Source of the DNA: Coleofasciculaceae cyanobacterium RL_1_1
Lineage (GTDB): Bacteria > Cyanobacteriota > Cyanobacteriia > Cyanobacteriales > Geitlerinemataceae
Length of the DNA: 33,540 nt
Direction of reading: 5' to 3'
NCBI GenBank assembly: GCA_012033105.1
Contig: JAAUPN010000017.1
Span: forward strand, 1 to 33,540
The translations under genes were made by a program, and so were the position numbers. The notes under the pieces were generated by a model. The model was given only the letters and a program-made list of their open reading frames with translations. It was not told the DNA's origin and ran no database searches. Positions 1-8,311 of this stretch are shown here, piece after piece; position 1 is the stretch's first letter; every line of letters begins with the position of its first letter.

Positions 1-921
1 GCGAATCCGAACTTTTGGACGCTCGGCGACGACGATTACCCAGCCTTGTTGCGAGAGAGTCCGCTACCGCCGCCGATTTTGCATTACCTGGGCGAACCTC
101 AGCCTGAAGATCTCACTGGTCAGAGGCCGAGCGTGGCGATCGTCGGGACACGGAGATATTCAGACTACGGTAAGTACTGGACACAGCGGCTTACGACAGC
201 TCTCGTCAAACAAGGCGTCACGATCATTTCCGGCATGGCAGAGGGAATTGACACGATCGCCCATGAAACCTGCCTGAGTCATGACGGACGTACGATCGCT
301 GTTTTCGGCACGGGGGTCAATGTTGTTTATCCTAAATTCAACCAAAAGCTATATGCTGCAATTCGTGAAAGGGGACTAATTTTAAGTGAATACCCTGTCA
401 ATACCCCACCTCACAGTCAACATTTCCCGGCACGAAATCGCATTGTTGCCGCGATCAGTCGTGCGACGATCATAATTGAAGCACCGGAGCGTTCTGGTGC
501 ATTGATCACAGCTCGCCTTGCCAATGACTATGGCCGTGAAGTATTTGCTATTCCTCGTGACCTTGAAAAACCAAAATCAAGTGGCTGCAACCGTTTGATC
601 GCAGACGGAGCCGCACAACTCATCCTCCAAGAGCAACATCTGCTAGATTTTCTTAGCACGTTGCCAGGACTTGACCATCAACGGGTCACGACTACATCAA
701 AATCACAAACCGAGGCATTCCAGTACCGGGAAATTCCCGCAGACCTTCAAAAACCATTACGTCACGTCCTCGAAGCCATCCCCTACGAACCCATTTCTGT
801 GGATCAGCTTGCAACCCGTGTCGATCTGACGGATGGGGAACTGCTCGCGGCGTTATCTCAGCTTGAACTCATGGATTGGATCGTGCAGCTTCCCGGCGGG
901 ATGCGATATCAACGCTGTTAG
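1..921 (+). CDS. dprA: DprA/Smf DNA-processing protein, 5'-truncated by window edge
   Basis: DprA loads RecA on incoming single-stranded DNA during natural transformation. The frame is open from base 1, and the codons before the first possible start (TTG at 46) already read NPNFWTLGDDDYPALL, a normal DprA N-terminal stretch, so the gene begins outside the window. Visible family signatures are the Rossmann segment VAIVGTRRYSDYGK, the GMAEGIDTIAH motif, SEYPVNTPPHSQHFPARNRI, and the SGALITARLA segment of the nucleotide-binding fold. The last 60 or so residues (ISVDQLATRVDLTDGELLAAL onward in part) fit the C-terminal winged-helix domain found in many DprA proteins. It stands 282 bp upstream of pnp on the same strand, with nothing recognisable in the gap. 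The family is secure; only the N-terminus is missing. Confidence 0.93.
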   Translation, partial: ANPNFWTLGDDDYPALLRESPLPPPILHYLGEPQPEDLTGQRPSVAIVGTRRYSDYGKYWTQRLTTALVKQGVTIISGMAEGIDTIAHETCLSHDGRTIAVFGTGVNVVYPKFNQKLYAAIRERGLILSEYPVNTPPHSQHFPARNRIVAAISRATIIIEAPERSGALITARLANDYGREVFAIPRDLEKPKSSGCNRLIADGAAQLILQEQHLLDFLSTLPGLDHQRVTTTSKSQTEAFQYREIPADLQKPLRHVLEAIPYEPISVDQLATRVDLTDGELLAALSQLELMDWIVQLPGGMRYQRC

Positions 922-1203
922 GACAAACCGGGTCGCGATGACCGCAGCGATCGAACCAAATGCACTAAGATTAATGCGATCTCCAAAGAAACGAGAAGGG
1001 CATCGTTGCCAAACGTTCGAGATGGCGTTAATTCGGACGCATCGTCTGCGAGTGCAGCCGCATGTTAGGTAATCCTCATACTGCCAAGACAGGAGCGCGT
1101 GTCGGGTCTGTCTACGATCCCGCCACGATCTCATAAATGTTAGGATTGCCACAGTCGAACGTTAATTGAAGATAAGTAAAATCGATAAGGATAAGAGTCC
1201 TGC

Positions 1204-3351
1204 ATGAAAGAAATGGAAAAGTCAATATCCTTTGACGGACGGGATATTCGACTGAAGGTTGGTTTACTCGCACCGCAAGCTGGTGGTTCCGTGTTAGTAG
1301 AGTCGGGAGATACGGCTGTTCTGGTTACGGCAACGCGATCGTCTGGACGTGAAGGAATTGATTTCCTACCCCTGCTCGTAGATTACGAAGAACGGATGTA
1401 TGCCGGAGGAAAGATCCCCGGTGGTTTCCTTCGCCGCGAAGGTCGCCCGCCCGAGAAAGTGACGCTGACCAGTCGATTGATCGATCGACCCATGCGCCCC
1501 CTCTTTCCCCAGTGGATTCGCGACGACATCCAAATCGTCGCCACAACCCTGTCGGTGGATGAATTTGTCCCCCCCGATGTCCTCGCGGTGACCGGCGCAT
1601 CCTTCGCAACGATTCTTGCCGGGATTCCCTTTAATGGGCCAATGGCCGCCGTGCGAGTCGGCTTGGTTGGCGATGACTTTATCATCAACCCCACCCATGA
1701 CGAAATTCGTGACGGTGATCTTGACCTGATCGTCGCCGGAACCAAAGACGGTGTCGTCATGGTGGAAGCAGGCGCGAGCTGCCTGCCAGAACAGGACATC
1801 ATCGAAGCGATCGACTTTGGCTATGAAGCCGCCTGCGATCTGATTGCAGCCCAAGAAGAAATCATGGCGGAACTGGGCATTTCTCTCGTCACCGCCGAAC
1901 CGCCCGTCGTGGACTCCACCCTGGAAGATTACGTCACCAAAGCTGCGACGAAAAAGGTGAAAGCCATTCTGTCAAACTTTGATTTGGGCAAAGCGGGACG
2001 TGATGAGGCGCTCGATGCCCTCAAAGCTGAAATCACTGAGGCGATTCAGGAACTGAAAGAAGACGACCCGGTTCGTGTTGCGGTAGCAGCGAATAGCAAA
2101 GCTTTGGGTAACGTTTACAAGAACGTGACCAAGAAGCTGATGCGGGCTCAGATCGTCAAGGATAACGTCCGGGTTGACGGTCGCAAACTCGACGAAGTGC
2201 GTCCGATTTCCTGTCAAATTGGCGTCTTGCCCCAGCGGGTTCACGGTAGCGGCTTGTTCAATCGTGGCTTAACCCAAGTGCTGTCGCTGGCGACCCTGGG
2301 AACGCCCGGTGATGCTCAGGAACTCGACGACCTGAACCCCCAAAACGAAAAACGTTACCTGCACCACTACAACTTCCCGCCCTACTCGGTGGGTGAGACG
2401 CGCCCGATGCGATCGCCCGGTCGCCGCGAAGTGGGTCACGGTGCGCTAGCTGAACGTGCATTGTTGCCGGTGTTGCCCTCGAAAGAGGAGTTTCCCTACA
2501 CGATTCGCGTTGTCTCGGAAGTCCTGTCGTCGAACGGTTCGACCTCCATGGGTTCCGTGTGCGGTTCGACTCTGTCGCTGATGCACGCCGGTGTGCCGAT
2601 TACCAAGCCGGTGAGCGGCGCGGCGATGGGTCTGATTAAAGAAGGCGATGAAGTTCGCATCCTGACGGATATCCAAGGCATCGAGGATTTCCTCGGTGAT
2701 ATGGATTTCAAAGTGGCGGGAACTGATACCGGGATCACGGCGCTGCAAATGGATATGAAGATTTCCGGTTTGCCGCTGGAGGTGATTGCGAAGGCGATCC
2801 ACCAAGCGCTTCCGGCACGTCTGCACATCCTCGACAAAATGCTCGAAGCGATCGGCGAGCCGAAGGAAGAACTATCACCGTTTGCACCGCGTTTGGTGAC
2901 GCTGCGGATTCCGCAAGACTTGATCGGCTTGGTCATCGGCCCTGGTGGTAAGACGATTAAGGGCATCACGGAGCAAACCGGCTGCAAAATCGATATCGAT
3001 GATGATGGTACGGTAACGGTGTCGGGCAAGGATAGCGAGGGTGCGAAACGTGCCATGCGCATCATTGCGGGCATGACGCGCCAGGTGAAATCGGGTGAGG
3101 TTTTCCTCGGTCGAGTGACGCGGATTATTCCGATCGGTGCGTTTGTCGAAATTCTCCCCGGTAAAGAGGGGATGGTTCACATCTCGCAGGTGGCGGACTA
3201 CCGCATCGGCAAGGTGGATGATGAACTCTCGATCGGCGATGAAATCGTCGTCAAGGTGCGCGAAATTGATAGCAAAAATCGCATCAACCTAACGCGCCTG
3301 GGCATTCATCCCGATGAAGCGGCAGCGGCACGGGAAGCGGCAGCTATGTAG
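1204..3351 (+). CDS. pnp: Polyribonucleotide nucleotidyltransferase (PNPase)
   Basis: A phosphorolytic 3'-5' exoribonuclease that also adds heteropolymeric tails, important for RNA decay in cyanobacteria. The 715-residue protein has the full family architecture: a first RNase PH domain ([11 protein letters not shown] near residue 95), the helical linker, a second RNase PH domain with [19 protein letters not shown] and the acidic [10 protein letters not shown] motif near residue 498, a KH domain with [11 protein letters not shown] near residue 578, and an S1 domain from about residue 631 ([17 protein letters not shown]). Two ATG codons are possible, 1204 and 1213; the family usually starts close to the second ([12 protein letters not shown]). 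No strong ribosome binding site separates them. The gene has normal length and no disruption. It is followed by twin AGAAACC(C/G)GGTTTCT palindromes that may end transcription. Confidence 0.97.
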   Translation: MKEMEKSISFDGRDIRLKVGLLAPQAGGSVLVESGDTAVLVTATRSSGREGIDFLPLLVDYEERMYAGGKIPGGFLRREGRPPEKVTLTSRLIDRPMRPLFPQWIRDDIQIVATTLSVDEFVPPDVLAVTGASFATILAGIPFNGPMAAVRVGLVGDDFIINPTHDEIRDGDLDLIVAGTKDGVVMVEAGASCLPEQDIIEAIDFGYEAACDLIAAQEEIMAELGISLVTAEPPVVDSTLEDYVTKAATKKVKAILSNFDLGKAGRDEALDALKAEITEAIQELKEDDPVRVAVAANSKALGNVYKNVTKKLMRAQIVKDNVRVDGRKLDEVRPISCQIGVLPQRVHGSGLFNRGLTQVLSLATLGTPGDAQELDDLNPQNEKRYLHHYNFPPYSVGETRPMRSPGRREVGHGALAERALLPVLPSKEEFPYTIRVVSEVLSSNGSTSMGSVCGSTLSLMHAGVPITKPVSGAAMGLIKEGDEVRILTDIQGIEDFLGDMDFKVAGTDTGITALQMDMKISGLPLEVIAKAIHQALPARLHILDKMLEAIGEPKEELSPFAPRLVTLRIPQDLIGLVIGPGGKTIKGITEQTGCKIDIDDDGTVTVSGKDSEGAKRAMRIIAGMTRQVKSGEVFLGRVTRIIPIGAFVEILPGKEGMVHISQVADYRIGKVDDELSIGDEIVVKVREIDSKNRINLTRLGIHPDEAAAAREAAAM

Positions 3352-3376
3352 GGTTCTCACGCTGCAACCGTGAATG

Positions 3377-3391
3377 AGAAACCGGGTTTCT
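3377..3391. repeat. Palindrome AGAAACCGGGTTTCT, copy 1
   Basis: A 15-bp palindrome with one central base, 26 bp after the pnp stop. The same element recurs at 3423-3437 with the flanking GAG on the left and TGC on the right conserved, giving two 19-bp near-identical blocks. A third degenerate copy lies near 4507. Such short AGAAACC/GGTTTCT palindromes are, to my knowledge, common interspersed elements in filamentous cyanobacterial genomes. Confidence 0.75.
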
Positions 3392-3422
3392 TGCCGTTGG
3401 CTAATGAGGATGGCTAGCATTG

Positions 3423-3437
3423 AGAAACCCGGTTTCT
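3423..3437. repeat. Palindrome AGAAACCCGGTTTCT, copy 2
   Basis: Second copy of the palindrome, 46 bp after the first. On the + strand it is followed by TGCTGTTTTTGG, so it could act as a weak intrinsic terminator for pnp. It sits between convergent genes, just past the stop of the minus-strand Uma2 gene. Copies 1 and 2 can also pair with each other. Confidence 0.7.
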
Positions 3438-3457
3438 TGCTGTTTTTGGCCTATTTT

Positions 3458-4021
3458 CTACGCCAAAATGTCGGTATCTTCGTAGATTTCATCGATCGCG
3501 GTCGCACAATCCACGCTTGCCAGTTGCAGTGAGTCAGCGAATTCAATTTTGTACCACTGACCGCGATCATCTCGTTGAAACTGTTCGATTTGTTGGTGAT
3601 CGGTCGAAACTAAAACGTATTCGCTGAGGCTGGAAATGGTGCGGTAGTCGGCGAATTTTTCGGTGCGATCGAACCGGGCAGTACTGGGTGAAAGCACTTC
3701 GATAATCAGACTGGGGTGATTGATATATTGCTCGTTGTTGGGTCGATCGCGATCATCACAGGTGACAACCACATCGGGATAGTAAAACGAGTTACTTTCC
3801 TGAACCCGGAGCTTCATTCCTTCCATGAAGGTACGACAGCCAGAGCCACGTAAATGATTTTTGAGTCGAAAGAAGAGATTTCCCGCGATCGTGTGGTGGT
3901 TGCGAGTACCGCCGGTCATGGCGAAGACTTCACCATCGCGGTATTCGTGGCGGATGGGGCTGATTTCTTCGGCGGCGAGGTAGTCGTCAGGGGTGATGTA
4001 GAGCGGGTTGGTCGCGAGCAT
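3458..4021 (-). CDS. Uma2 family (DUF820) restriction-endonuclease-fold protein
   Basis: A 187-residue protein of the Uma2/DUF820 family, which is strongly expanded in cyanobacteria and has a PD-(D/E)XK nuclease fold; its biological role is poorly known. Signatures are the N-terminal YITPDDYLAAEE, the RHEYRDGEVFAMTGGTRNH segment around residues 24-42, and the core FYYPDVVVTCDDRD followed by LIIEVLSPSTARFDRTEK, which carries the presumed catalytic acidic residues and lysine. Length is normal. The ATG at 4021 gives the expected N-terminus. The gene is isolated, convergent with pnp and divergent from the kinase, as is usual for these scattered single genes. No partner toxin, antitoxin or transposase lies beside it. 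Confidence 0.88.
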   Translation of the reverse strand: MLATNPLYITPDDYLAAEEISPIRHEYRDGEVFAMTGGTRNHHTIAGNLFFRLKNHLRGSGCRTFMEGMKLRVQESNSFYYPDVVVTCDDRDRPNNEQYINHPSLIIEVLSPSTARFDRTEKFADYRTISSLSEYVLVSTDHQQIEQFQRDDRGQWYKIEFADSLQLASVDCATAIDEIYEDTDILA

Positions 4022-4278
4022 GGTGGGTGTGAGCGGGATGGGGCGATCGTGGGGAAATATGGCGCTTGCGGCTTCGGCTGTGTTTGCTTACAGTCACCGA
4101 AAAGCACGTGAGTACGGGTTATACTAAATCCTTGAAGTTTAGCTACAGATATTATTCCGCGTGCTTCTTTATTGAATTGATTTTAGCATTTTACAATTTC
4201 GTCTAAACTACCCATAAAATTCAAGCACAGCTAAAATTTTTGTTAAGCTAAGTTTGATATAAAAAATCACACAAACTA

Positions 4279-4307
4279 AGTAGCCCAAGCTAAAAAATGA
4301 CGGTTTG
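4279..4307. repeat. Imperfect direct repeat, left copy
   Basis: The block AGTAGCCCAAGC followed by an A-rich tract and ATGACGGTTTG is repeated at 4406-4435 as AGTAGCCTAAGC, A-rich tract, ATGACTGTTTG. The copies are about 127 bp apart and differ by a few substitutions plus one added A. They bracket a segment that includes the 4328-4351 repeat. A mobile remnant or an old local duplication is possible. Confidence 0.65.
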
Positions 4308-4327
4308 CTTGAAGCCAGAGGGTCAAT

Positions 4328-4351
4328 GAGCACTGAGCGTAGTCGAAGTGC
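4328..4351 (-). repeat. Interspersed repeat of the CACTTCGACTACGCTCAGTG type
   Basis: Read on the minus strand this is GCACTTCGACTACGCTCAGT followed by GCTC, a partly palindromic sequence that I recognise as a common dispersed element in many bacterial and cyanobacterial genomes. Related but diverged copies are seen at 29471-29500 (TTCGACTCCGCTCAGTGCTC) and near 27017 (CTTCGACAAGTTCAGTC). It has no coding role. Confidence 0.65.
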
Positions 4352-4405
4352 GATCTTACGCTGAAGCACGATTTATTTTCTTGCTCTACTTAACCTATTA
4401 TCTAA

Positions 4406-4435
4406 AGTAGCCTAAGCGAAAAAAATGACTGTTTG
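4406..4435. repeat. Imperfect direct repeat, right copy
   Basis: Partner of 4279-4307: AGTAGCCTAAGC, an A-rich tract, then ATGACTGTTTG. The repeat ends about 70 bp before the degenerate palindrome at 4507. Confidence 0.65.
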
Positions 4436-4506
4436 AATGTGAGACCTCAGAGGTTTCCAAAACTTCAAAGGTCTGGTTGATGAGGGAGGGATTAGAAACT
4501 GCAACC

Positions 4507-4525
4507 AGAGAAATCTGGTTTCTGA
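4507..4525. repeat. Degenerate AGAAATCTGGTTTCT palindrome
   Basis: The segment AGAGAAATCTGGTTTCTGA is a weakened relative of the two palindromes downstream of pnp (3377 and 3423), with the arms AGAAA..TTTCT intact and the centre altered. Confidence 0.5.
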
Positions 4526-4597
4526 CCATCCGGGACAGTTCGCAGCAAAATCAGGCAAAATCAAAGAGCATGACCAACCCGTCACCTTGACTCCAGC

Positions 4598-6828
4598 GTG
4601 AAACTCCAGCGCCACAGTACCGGCCAGCATATTACCCTCGGTGATCGCATTGGTGGCGGTGGCGAGGGTACTGTTTTGATGTGCCGGGAACGGAGTGCGT
4701 GGCGAAGATCTATCACAAGCCGACGCGGGAGATGGCGCTGAAGCTGGTGGCGATGGTGTCCGATCCGCCGATCGATCCGACGGGGACTCTTGGGCATGTA
4801 TCGATCGCCTGGCCGGTGGATTTGCTCTGGAAAGATCGGCAAGCGATCGGCTTTTTGATGCCGCGCGTGGCGAATATGCTGCCGCTGCACACGGTGTGGA
4901 CACCGAAAAATCGCCGCGATCGCGTTCCCCTCTTTAACTATCTCTATCTCCATCGCACGGCACGTAATTTAGCCGCCGCCTTTGCCAGTTTGCACGCGAG
5001 CGGCCATGTGGTGGGTGATGTGAATGAGTCGAATATTCTCGTCAATAGTCGAGCGCTGGTCTCGCTGGTCGATACCGATTCGTTTCAGATTTATGATCGA
5101 TCGCGTCAGGCCACCTATCGCTGTCCCGTCGGTAAACCCGAATTCACCCCGCCCGAATTGCAAGGGCAGTCCCTACGAGAGGTGAATCGTACCCCGGCTC
5201 AGGACTGTTTTGGATTAGCCGTGGCCATTTTTCAATTGTTGATGGAAGGCACACATCCGTTTGGCGGAGTGTTTCAGGGACAGGGCGATCCACCGAGTAT
5301 TGCGGAACGGATTGCAGCGGGGCATTTTCTCTACAGTCGTCAGCTTGCGGTTCCCTATCGCCCCACGCCGATCGCACCGGAATTCACCATGATGGCTCCA
5401 CGGCTTCAGCGTCTCTTCGTCCGCTGCTTTGATGCTCGTACTCCGCGCGATCGACCCAATGCCCAAGTTTGGCTCCATGCCCTCGATGAGGCTGAACACC
5501 ACCTGGTAACCTGCGATCGCAACACCCAACACCGCTACGATGACGGCCTAGAGCATTGCCCCTGGTGTGCTCGCACACAAAAACTCGGCGGACGCGATCC
5601 CTTTCCTCAAAAAATCGCCGACGCCCAACGCTGGAAAGACAAGCCCGCACCCAAACATCGCGCTCGCATCGTGGCGTCTTCACCGGCGGCACGAACCATT
5701 GCTGTACCTCGTATCCCTCTACCCCAAGCTAGACCCTCTCTGCCCCATCAGGCCAGCACGCTCACACCCATCCACACCAGCAGGCCGATCGCCCCCCAGC
5801 CCTACACTCCACCGATCGCCCTCTGGACGGATCTATGGCGCTACCGGTTTGACGTACTGGCGGGTTTAACGATTGTGACGATCGTTCTGTCGGTGGTGTA
5901 TGGCATTCAGTATGCCGAGCGTAGCCATTCGTCGAGCGAATCAACCACCCATGCCTCCAACTCCTCTCTGCCCGCCATCCAAAATATTGCCAAGGTTCAT
6001 AACCTAAATTCCTCCGCTCCAGAATCCGCCAAACTAACCGATGAGACCGAGACCGAGACCCCCATCTTGGCTCTTACCGATCGCTACTATGGTCACACAG
6101 CACCAATCACCGCGATCGCCGTTGCACCCCAAGGGGATCGATTTGCCAGCAGTAGCGAGAATGGTGTGGTGCGCATCTGGAATCGCGATCGCGAGGATAT
6201 CCTGTTTGAACAACCGATCGGAACCAGTCCCGGTATGGTCAAAGCGCTCAGTTTTTCGACGGATGGCCAAACGTTGGTTGGAGCCATGGATCGCGAACTG
6301 ATCGATTGGGAAACCGATCAGCTTCAGACCACGAACAAACGCAGCTTGGCCGCCAATCTCCAAGCTGTAACCCATTCCCCCCAAGGGATGTTAGCCTTTG
6401 GGCTAGCCCCGACCTTGGGCGCGACCGTGTGGCAGCTTAATCCCACCATGGCAGTCTTTCGATCCATTGATCGACCCTCCCCCAAACAGGCGAGTTTTAG
6501 TGCCGATGGTCGATGGCTCGCCTTGATCGATCAAGCCATTACGTTATGGGACTTGGAAACGGGGCAACAAATCCGTAAACTCGATTTTGAACCGGATACA
6601 CCGATTGCCATCGCGCTCAGTCCGAATGGTCGCTACCTCGCCGTGTCGCAACCGGCGCGATCCGACACCATCGAACTTTGGTCGATCGCAGACAATCAGG
6701 TCGTACAATCAGTACTCGCGCGAGATATGACGACGCTTGCTTTCTCACCCGACGGGCAATCTCTTTTGGGTGGCGATCGGCTCGGGGCAATTTCGCGGTG
6801 GCGTTTGGAATTAAAACGCGATCAATAG
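4598..6828 (+). CDS. COG4248-type protein kinase fused to WD40 repeats (5' frameshift in this sequence)
   Basis: A Ser/Thr-kinase-like protein resembling the kinase of the TerY-phosphatase-kinase group (COG4248). The long frame runs from GTG 4681 and begins right after the glycine loop (PGTECVAKIYHKP, with the ATP-binding lysine at residue 9). The loop itself, LGDRIGGGGEGTV, is encoded at 4637-4675 in another frame that opens at GTG 4598 (VKLQRHSTGQHIT). One extra base in the T4 run at 4674-4677 would join them as GEGTVFDVPGTE. The catalytic loop is GDVNESNILV (D113 of the long frame) and the metal-binding site VDTDSFQ. A Cys/His cluster ending HCPWC follows near residue 290, then a Pro-rich linker, one membrane segment near 391-410 and WD40-like blades from about 469 (GHTAPITAIAVAP). 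A cytoplasmic kinase anchored to an outer sensor-like propeller is inferred. No TerY or PP2C neighbour is present. Confidence 0.82.
6043..6060 (+). repeat. Tandem GAGACC x3 microrepeat in kinase linker
   Basis: Three perfect 6-bp units encode alternating Thr-Glu residues in the linker between the membrane segment and the WD40 region of the kinase gene. It is in frame and probably of no more consequence than a length-variable linker. Confidence 0.7.
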
Positions 6829-7162
6829 CTATCCAAGAATTAGATCTAAAACTTAGATCCATTATTCAAGTTCACCGTTGATCGTTACCCTCTCACCGCT
6901 GGGCTCGATTACGGTTCAACGTAGCCCGTAAGATATCAGTACCATCAAAGCTGATCAGCCTTTAACGTCTCAACAATCCATCGTTGTTCCAACTTTTAGA
7001 ACCCTGTGAGCCATCGGACTTCTCACCCATCTTGCAGTCCGTCCGTCCGGTATTCATCGGGTTAGACCGGAGTGCCTTTGGACAATGCGATTCAGACTCA
7101 AACCTGACTCAAATCTGCCTCAAATCCGACTTAAATTGACTTTGATGTAACGAGGAGGTGAC
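6829..7162 (+). other. Spacer between kinase and PEP-synthase-like gene
   Basis: This 334-bp gap has no plausible gene. Fifteen bases after the kinase stop lies the perfect hairpin GATCTAA-AAC-TTAGATC (6843-6859), without a T tract, so a weak terminator at best. Just before the next gene are repeated motifs of the form GACTCAAA..TGACTCAAATC (about 7087-7140). The gap ends with the strong ribosome binding site at 7153. Confidence 0.5.
7153..7158 (+). promoter_or_regulatory. Strong Shine-Dalgarno AGGAGG deciding a GTG start
   Basis: A perfect anti-16S match AGGAGG lies four bases before GTG 7163. There is no in-frame ATG nearby, so this motif supports the GTG as the real start of the PEP-synthase-like frame. 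Confidence 0.7.
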
Positions 7163-8311
7163 GTGCCGCCTGAGCCGTTCTCACACTTTGATCACGACGA
7201 TACCCCAGCAACGAACGGCTCGACTCTCATCTCTAGCTGTACCTGTCCGCTTGCCCGTTCTGTCTCGGGTGCAACCTATCTGCCGAGCGCTCGGATTCAT
7301 GGCAATGTACTGATCAATCTGCTGACCCGTCAGACCTGGAAAGCCGCCTCGATCGCTCAATTTGCCCAGCAACCGATCGCACCGTCCCCACGCTCCCACC
7401 ACGACAAAGCCGATCTCAGACAAGCAGCGGCAACCTACCGGGCAGACGTGGCGCAGGACTGGCAAACCTATCGGCTAGAGTCACAGGTTCGGACGGCGAT
7501 TTGGGACGTGGCACAACTCTTGCCCACAGACACGATCGAGATTGTGCCACATCTCGCCAGTTCGCAACTGTCGGCGGAACAGTGTGCCGCGATCGCCGAG
7601 ATGATGCACCGCCCGATCGTCTCGCACAACGAAAAAGCCTTGATCGCGGGAATCTTTGCAGCGTGGGGTGAATTGTTTCGCCGTCGCATTGTTCGGGTAT
7701 GGTCGAGCGCTCAGTTATCCTGCAAAACGCTAACGCTATCCCTAGAACTACGATCAATCCCGTCGGTTTACACATCAGGATTTGCCGAACTACACGGCGA
7801 TCGCCTATATGTGGCCGCCACCTGGGGGTTACCCCACATTTTTGATGTCGGTCTCATCGAACCCGATCATTTCGATCTCGATCTGGCCTCTCACTCAACT
7901 CAGACCCAGACCCTAGGTCAGAAACTATGCAGCTATACTCTGCAACCATCCCTAACCCTTTCCTCCGGCGTTGAACTCACCCTGACCGAGGTTTCGATCG
8001 AGCACCAAGCTCAGTTTGCCCTTAAGCTCGATGACTTACTCACCCTGATCAAACTGGCTCAATCAATCCGTCAGTGGCAACACCCCGCCCTCGCCGCCGG
8101 AATGCGGATTGATTGGTCGTTTGGGTCATACTGTGAACCCACTGCGATCGCGATCCAGACGGAACCGGAGATTGATCGCAACATCGATCACACAGCGGGC
8201 TTAGAGAACAACTCCCCCCCCCCCAAGGTCGGATGCGATCGCGCTCACCAATCTAGCCCCAGAGAGAACCACACGCACCCCACCAACTCCTCACAATCTG
8301 TTTGTGCATGA
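7163..8311 (+). CDS. N-terminal (ATP-grasp-like) part of a diverged PEP-synthase-like protein
   Basis: The 382-residue product resembles the second half of the PEP/pyruvate-binding domain of PEP synthase. IFAAWGELFRRRIVRVW, the strand-loop IPSVYTSGFAEL (in place of the usual SGVMFT) and YVAATWGLPHIFDVGLIEPDHFD align in order with the conserved ASLF..R, SGV.FT and GLGE.VV.G.V.PD segments. The N-terminal glycine-rich GGKG segment and the VRSS..ED segment of true PEP synthases are not recognisable, so normal ATP binding is doubtful. The C-terminus changes character after an 11-C run (8214-8224), from where the frame reads low-complexity peptide to a stop at 8311. The other frame is open from that run into the next ORF, so the two are probably one gene (866 residues with one C fewer). 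Neighbour: kinase-WD40 gene upstream. Confidence 0.68.
   Translation: MPPEPFSHFDHDDTPATNGSTLISSCTCPLARSVSGATYLPSARIHGNVLINLLTRQTWKAASIAQFAQQPIAPSPRSHHDKADLRQAAATYRADVAQDWQTYRLESQVRTAIWDVAQLLPTDTIEIVPHLASSQLSAEQCAAIAEMMHRPIVSHNEKALIAGIFAAWGELFRRRIVRVWSSAQLSCKTLTLSLELRSIPSVYTSGFAELHGDRLYVAATWGLPHIFDVGLIEPDHFDLDLASHSTQTQTLGQKLCSYTLQPSLTLSSGVELTLTEVSIEHQAQFALKLDDLLTLIKLAQSIRQWQHPALAAGMRIDWSFGSYCEPTAIAIQTEPEIDRNIDHTAGLENNSPPPKVGCDRAHQSSPRENHTHPTNSSQSVCA
8214..8224 (+). repeat. C11 homopolymer at the break of the PEP-synthase-like gene
   Basis: Eleven consecutive C residues lie inside the coding sequence, exactly where the frame of the upstream ORF must change to that of the downstream ORF. The downstream frame has no stop between position 8205 and its annotated start at 8304. 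One C fewer, or two more, gives a continuous gene. Both slippage-prone phase variation and a sequencing miscount would look like this. Confidence 0.85.

Larger units (their letters stand above)
4022..4597. other. AT-rich repeat-bearing spacer without a gene
   Basis: This 576-bp gap between divergent genes is markedly AT-rich from about 4130 to 4440, unlike its surroundings. It holds an imperfect direct repeat of about 30 bp (4279-4307 and 4406-4435), a copy of a widespread interspersed repeat (4328-4351) and a degenerate AGAAA..GGTTTCT palindrome (4507-4525). Minus-strand frames across it have no recognisable protein content. Confidence 0.6.

Noticed and set aside
1325-3180. Several minus-strand ORFs of 90-190 residues opposite pnp
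   Set aside because: No recognisable protein features; they mirror the codon bias of pnp, a well-supported gene on the other strand.
4679-4937. ORF continuing the glycine-loop frame downstream (MRGEDLSQADAG...)
   Set aside because: The kinase homology leaves this frame at the T run, and the remaining sequence is an out-of-frame reading of the kinase.
4412-4953. Minus-strand ORFs (163 and 123 residues) over the kinase 5' end
   Set aside because: They run antisense to the glycine loop and kinase core, are Ser/Pro/Arg-rich, and start inside the kinase gene.
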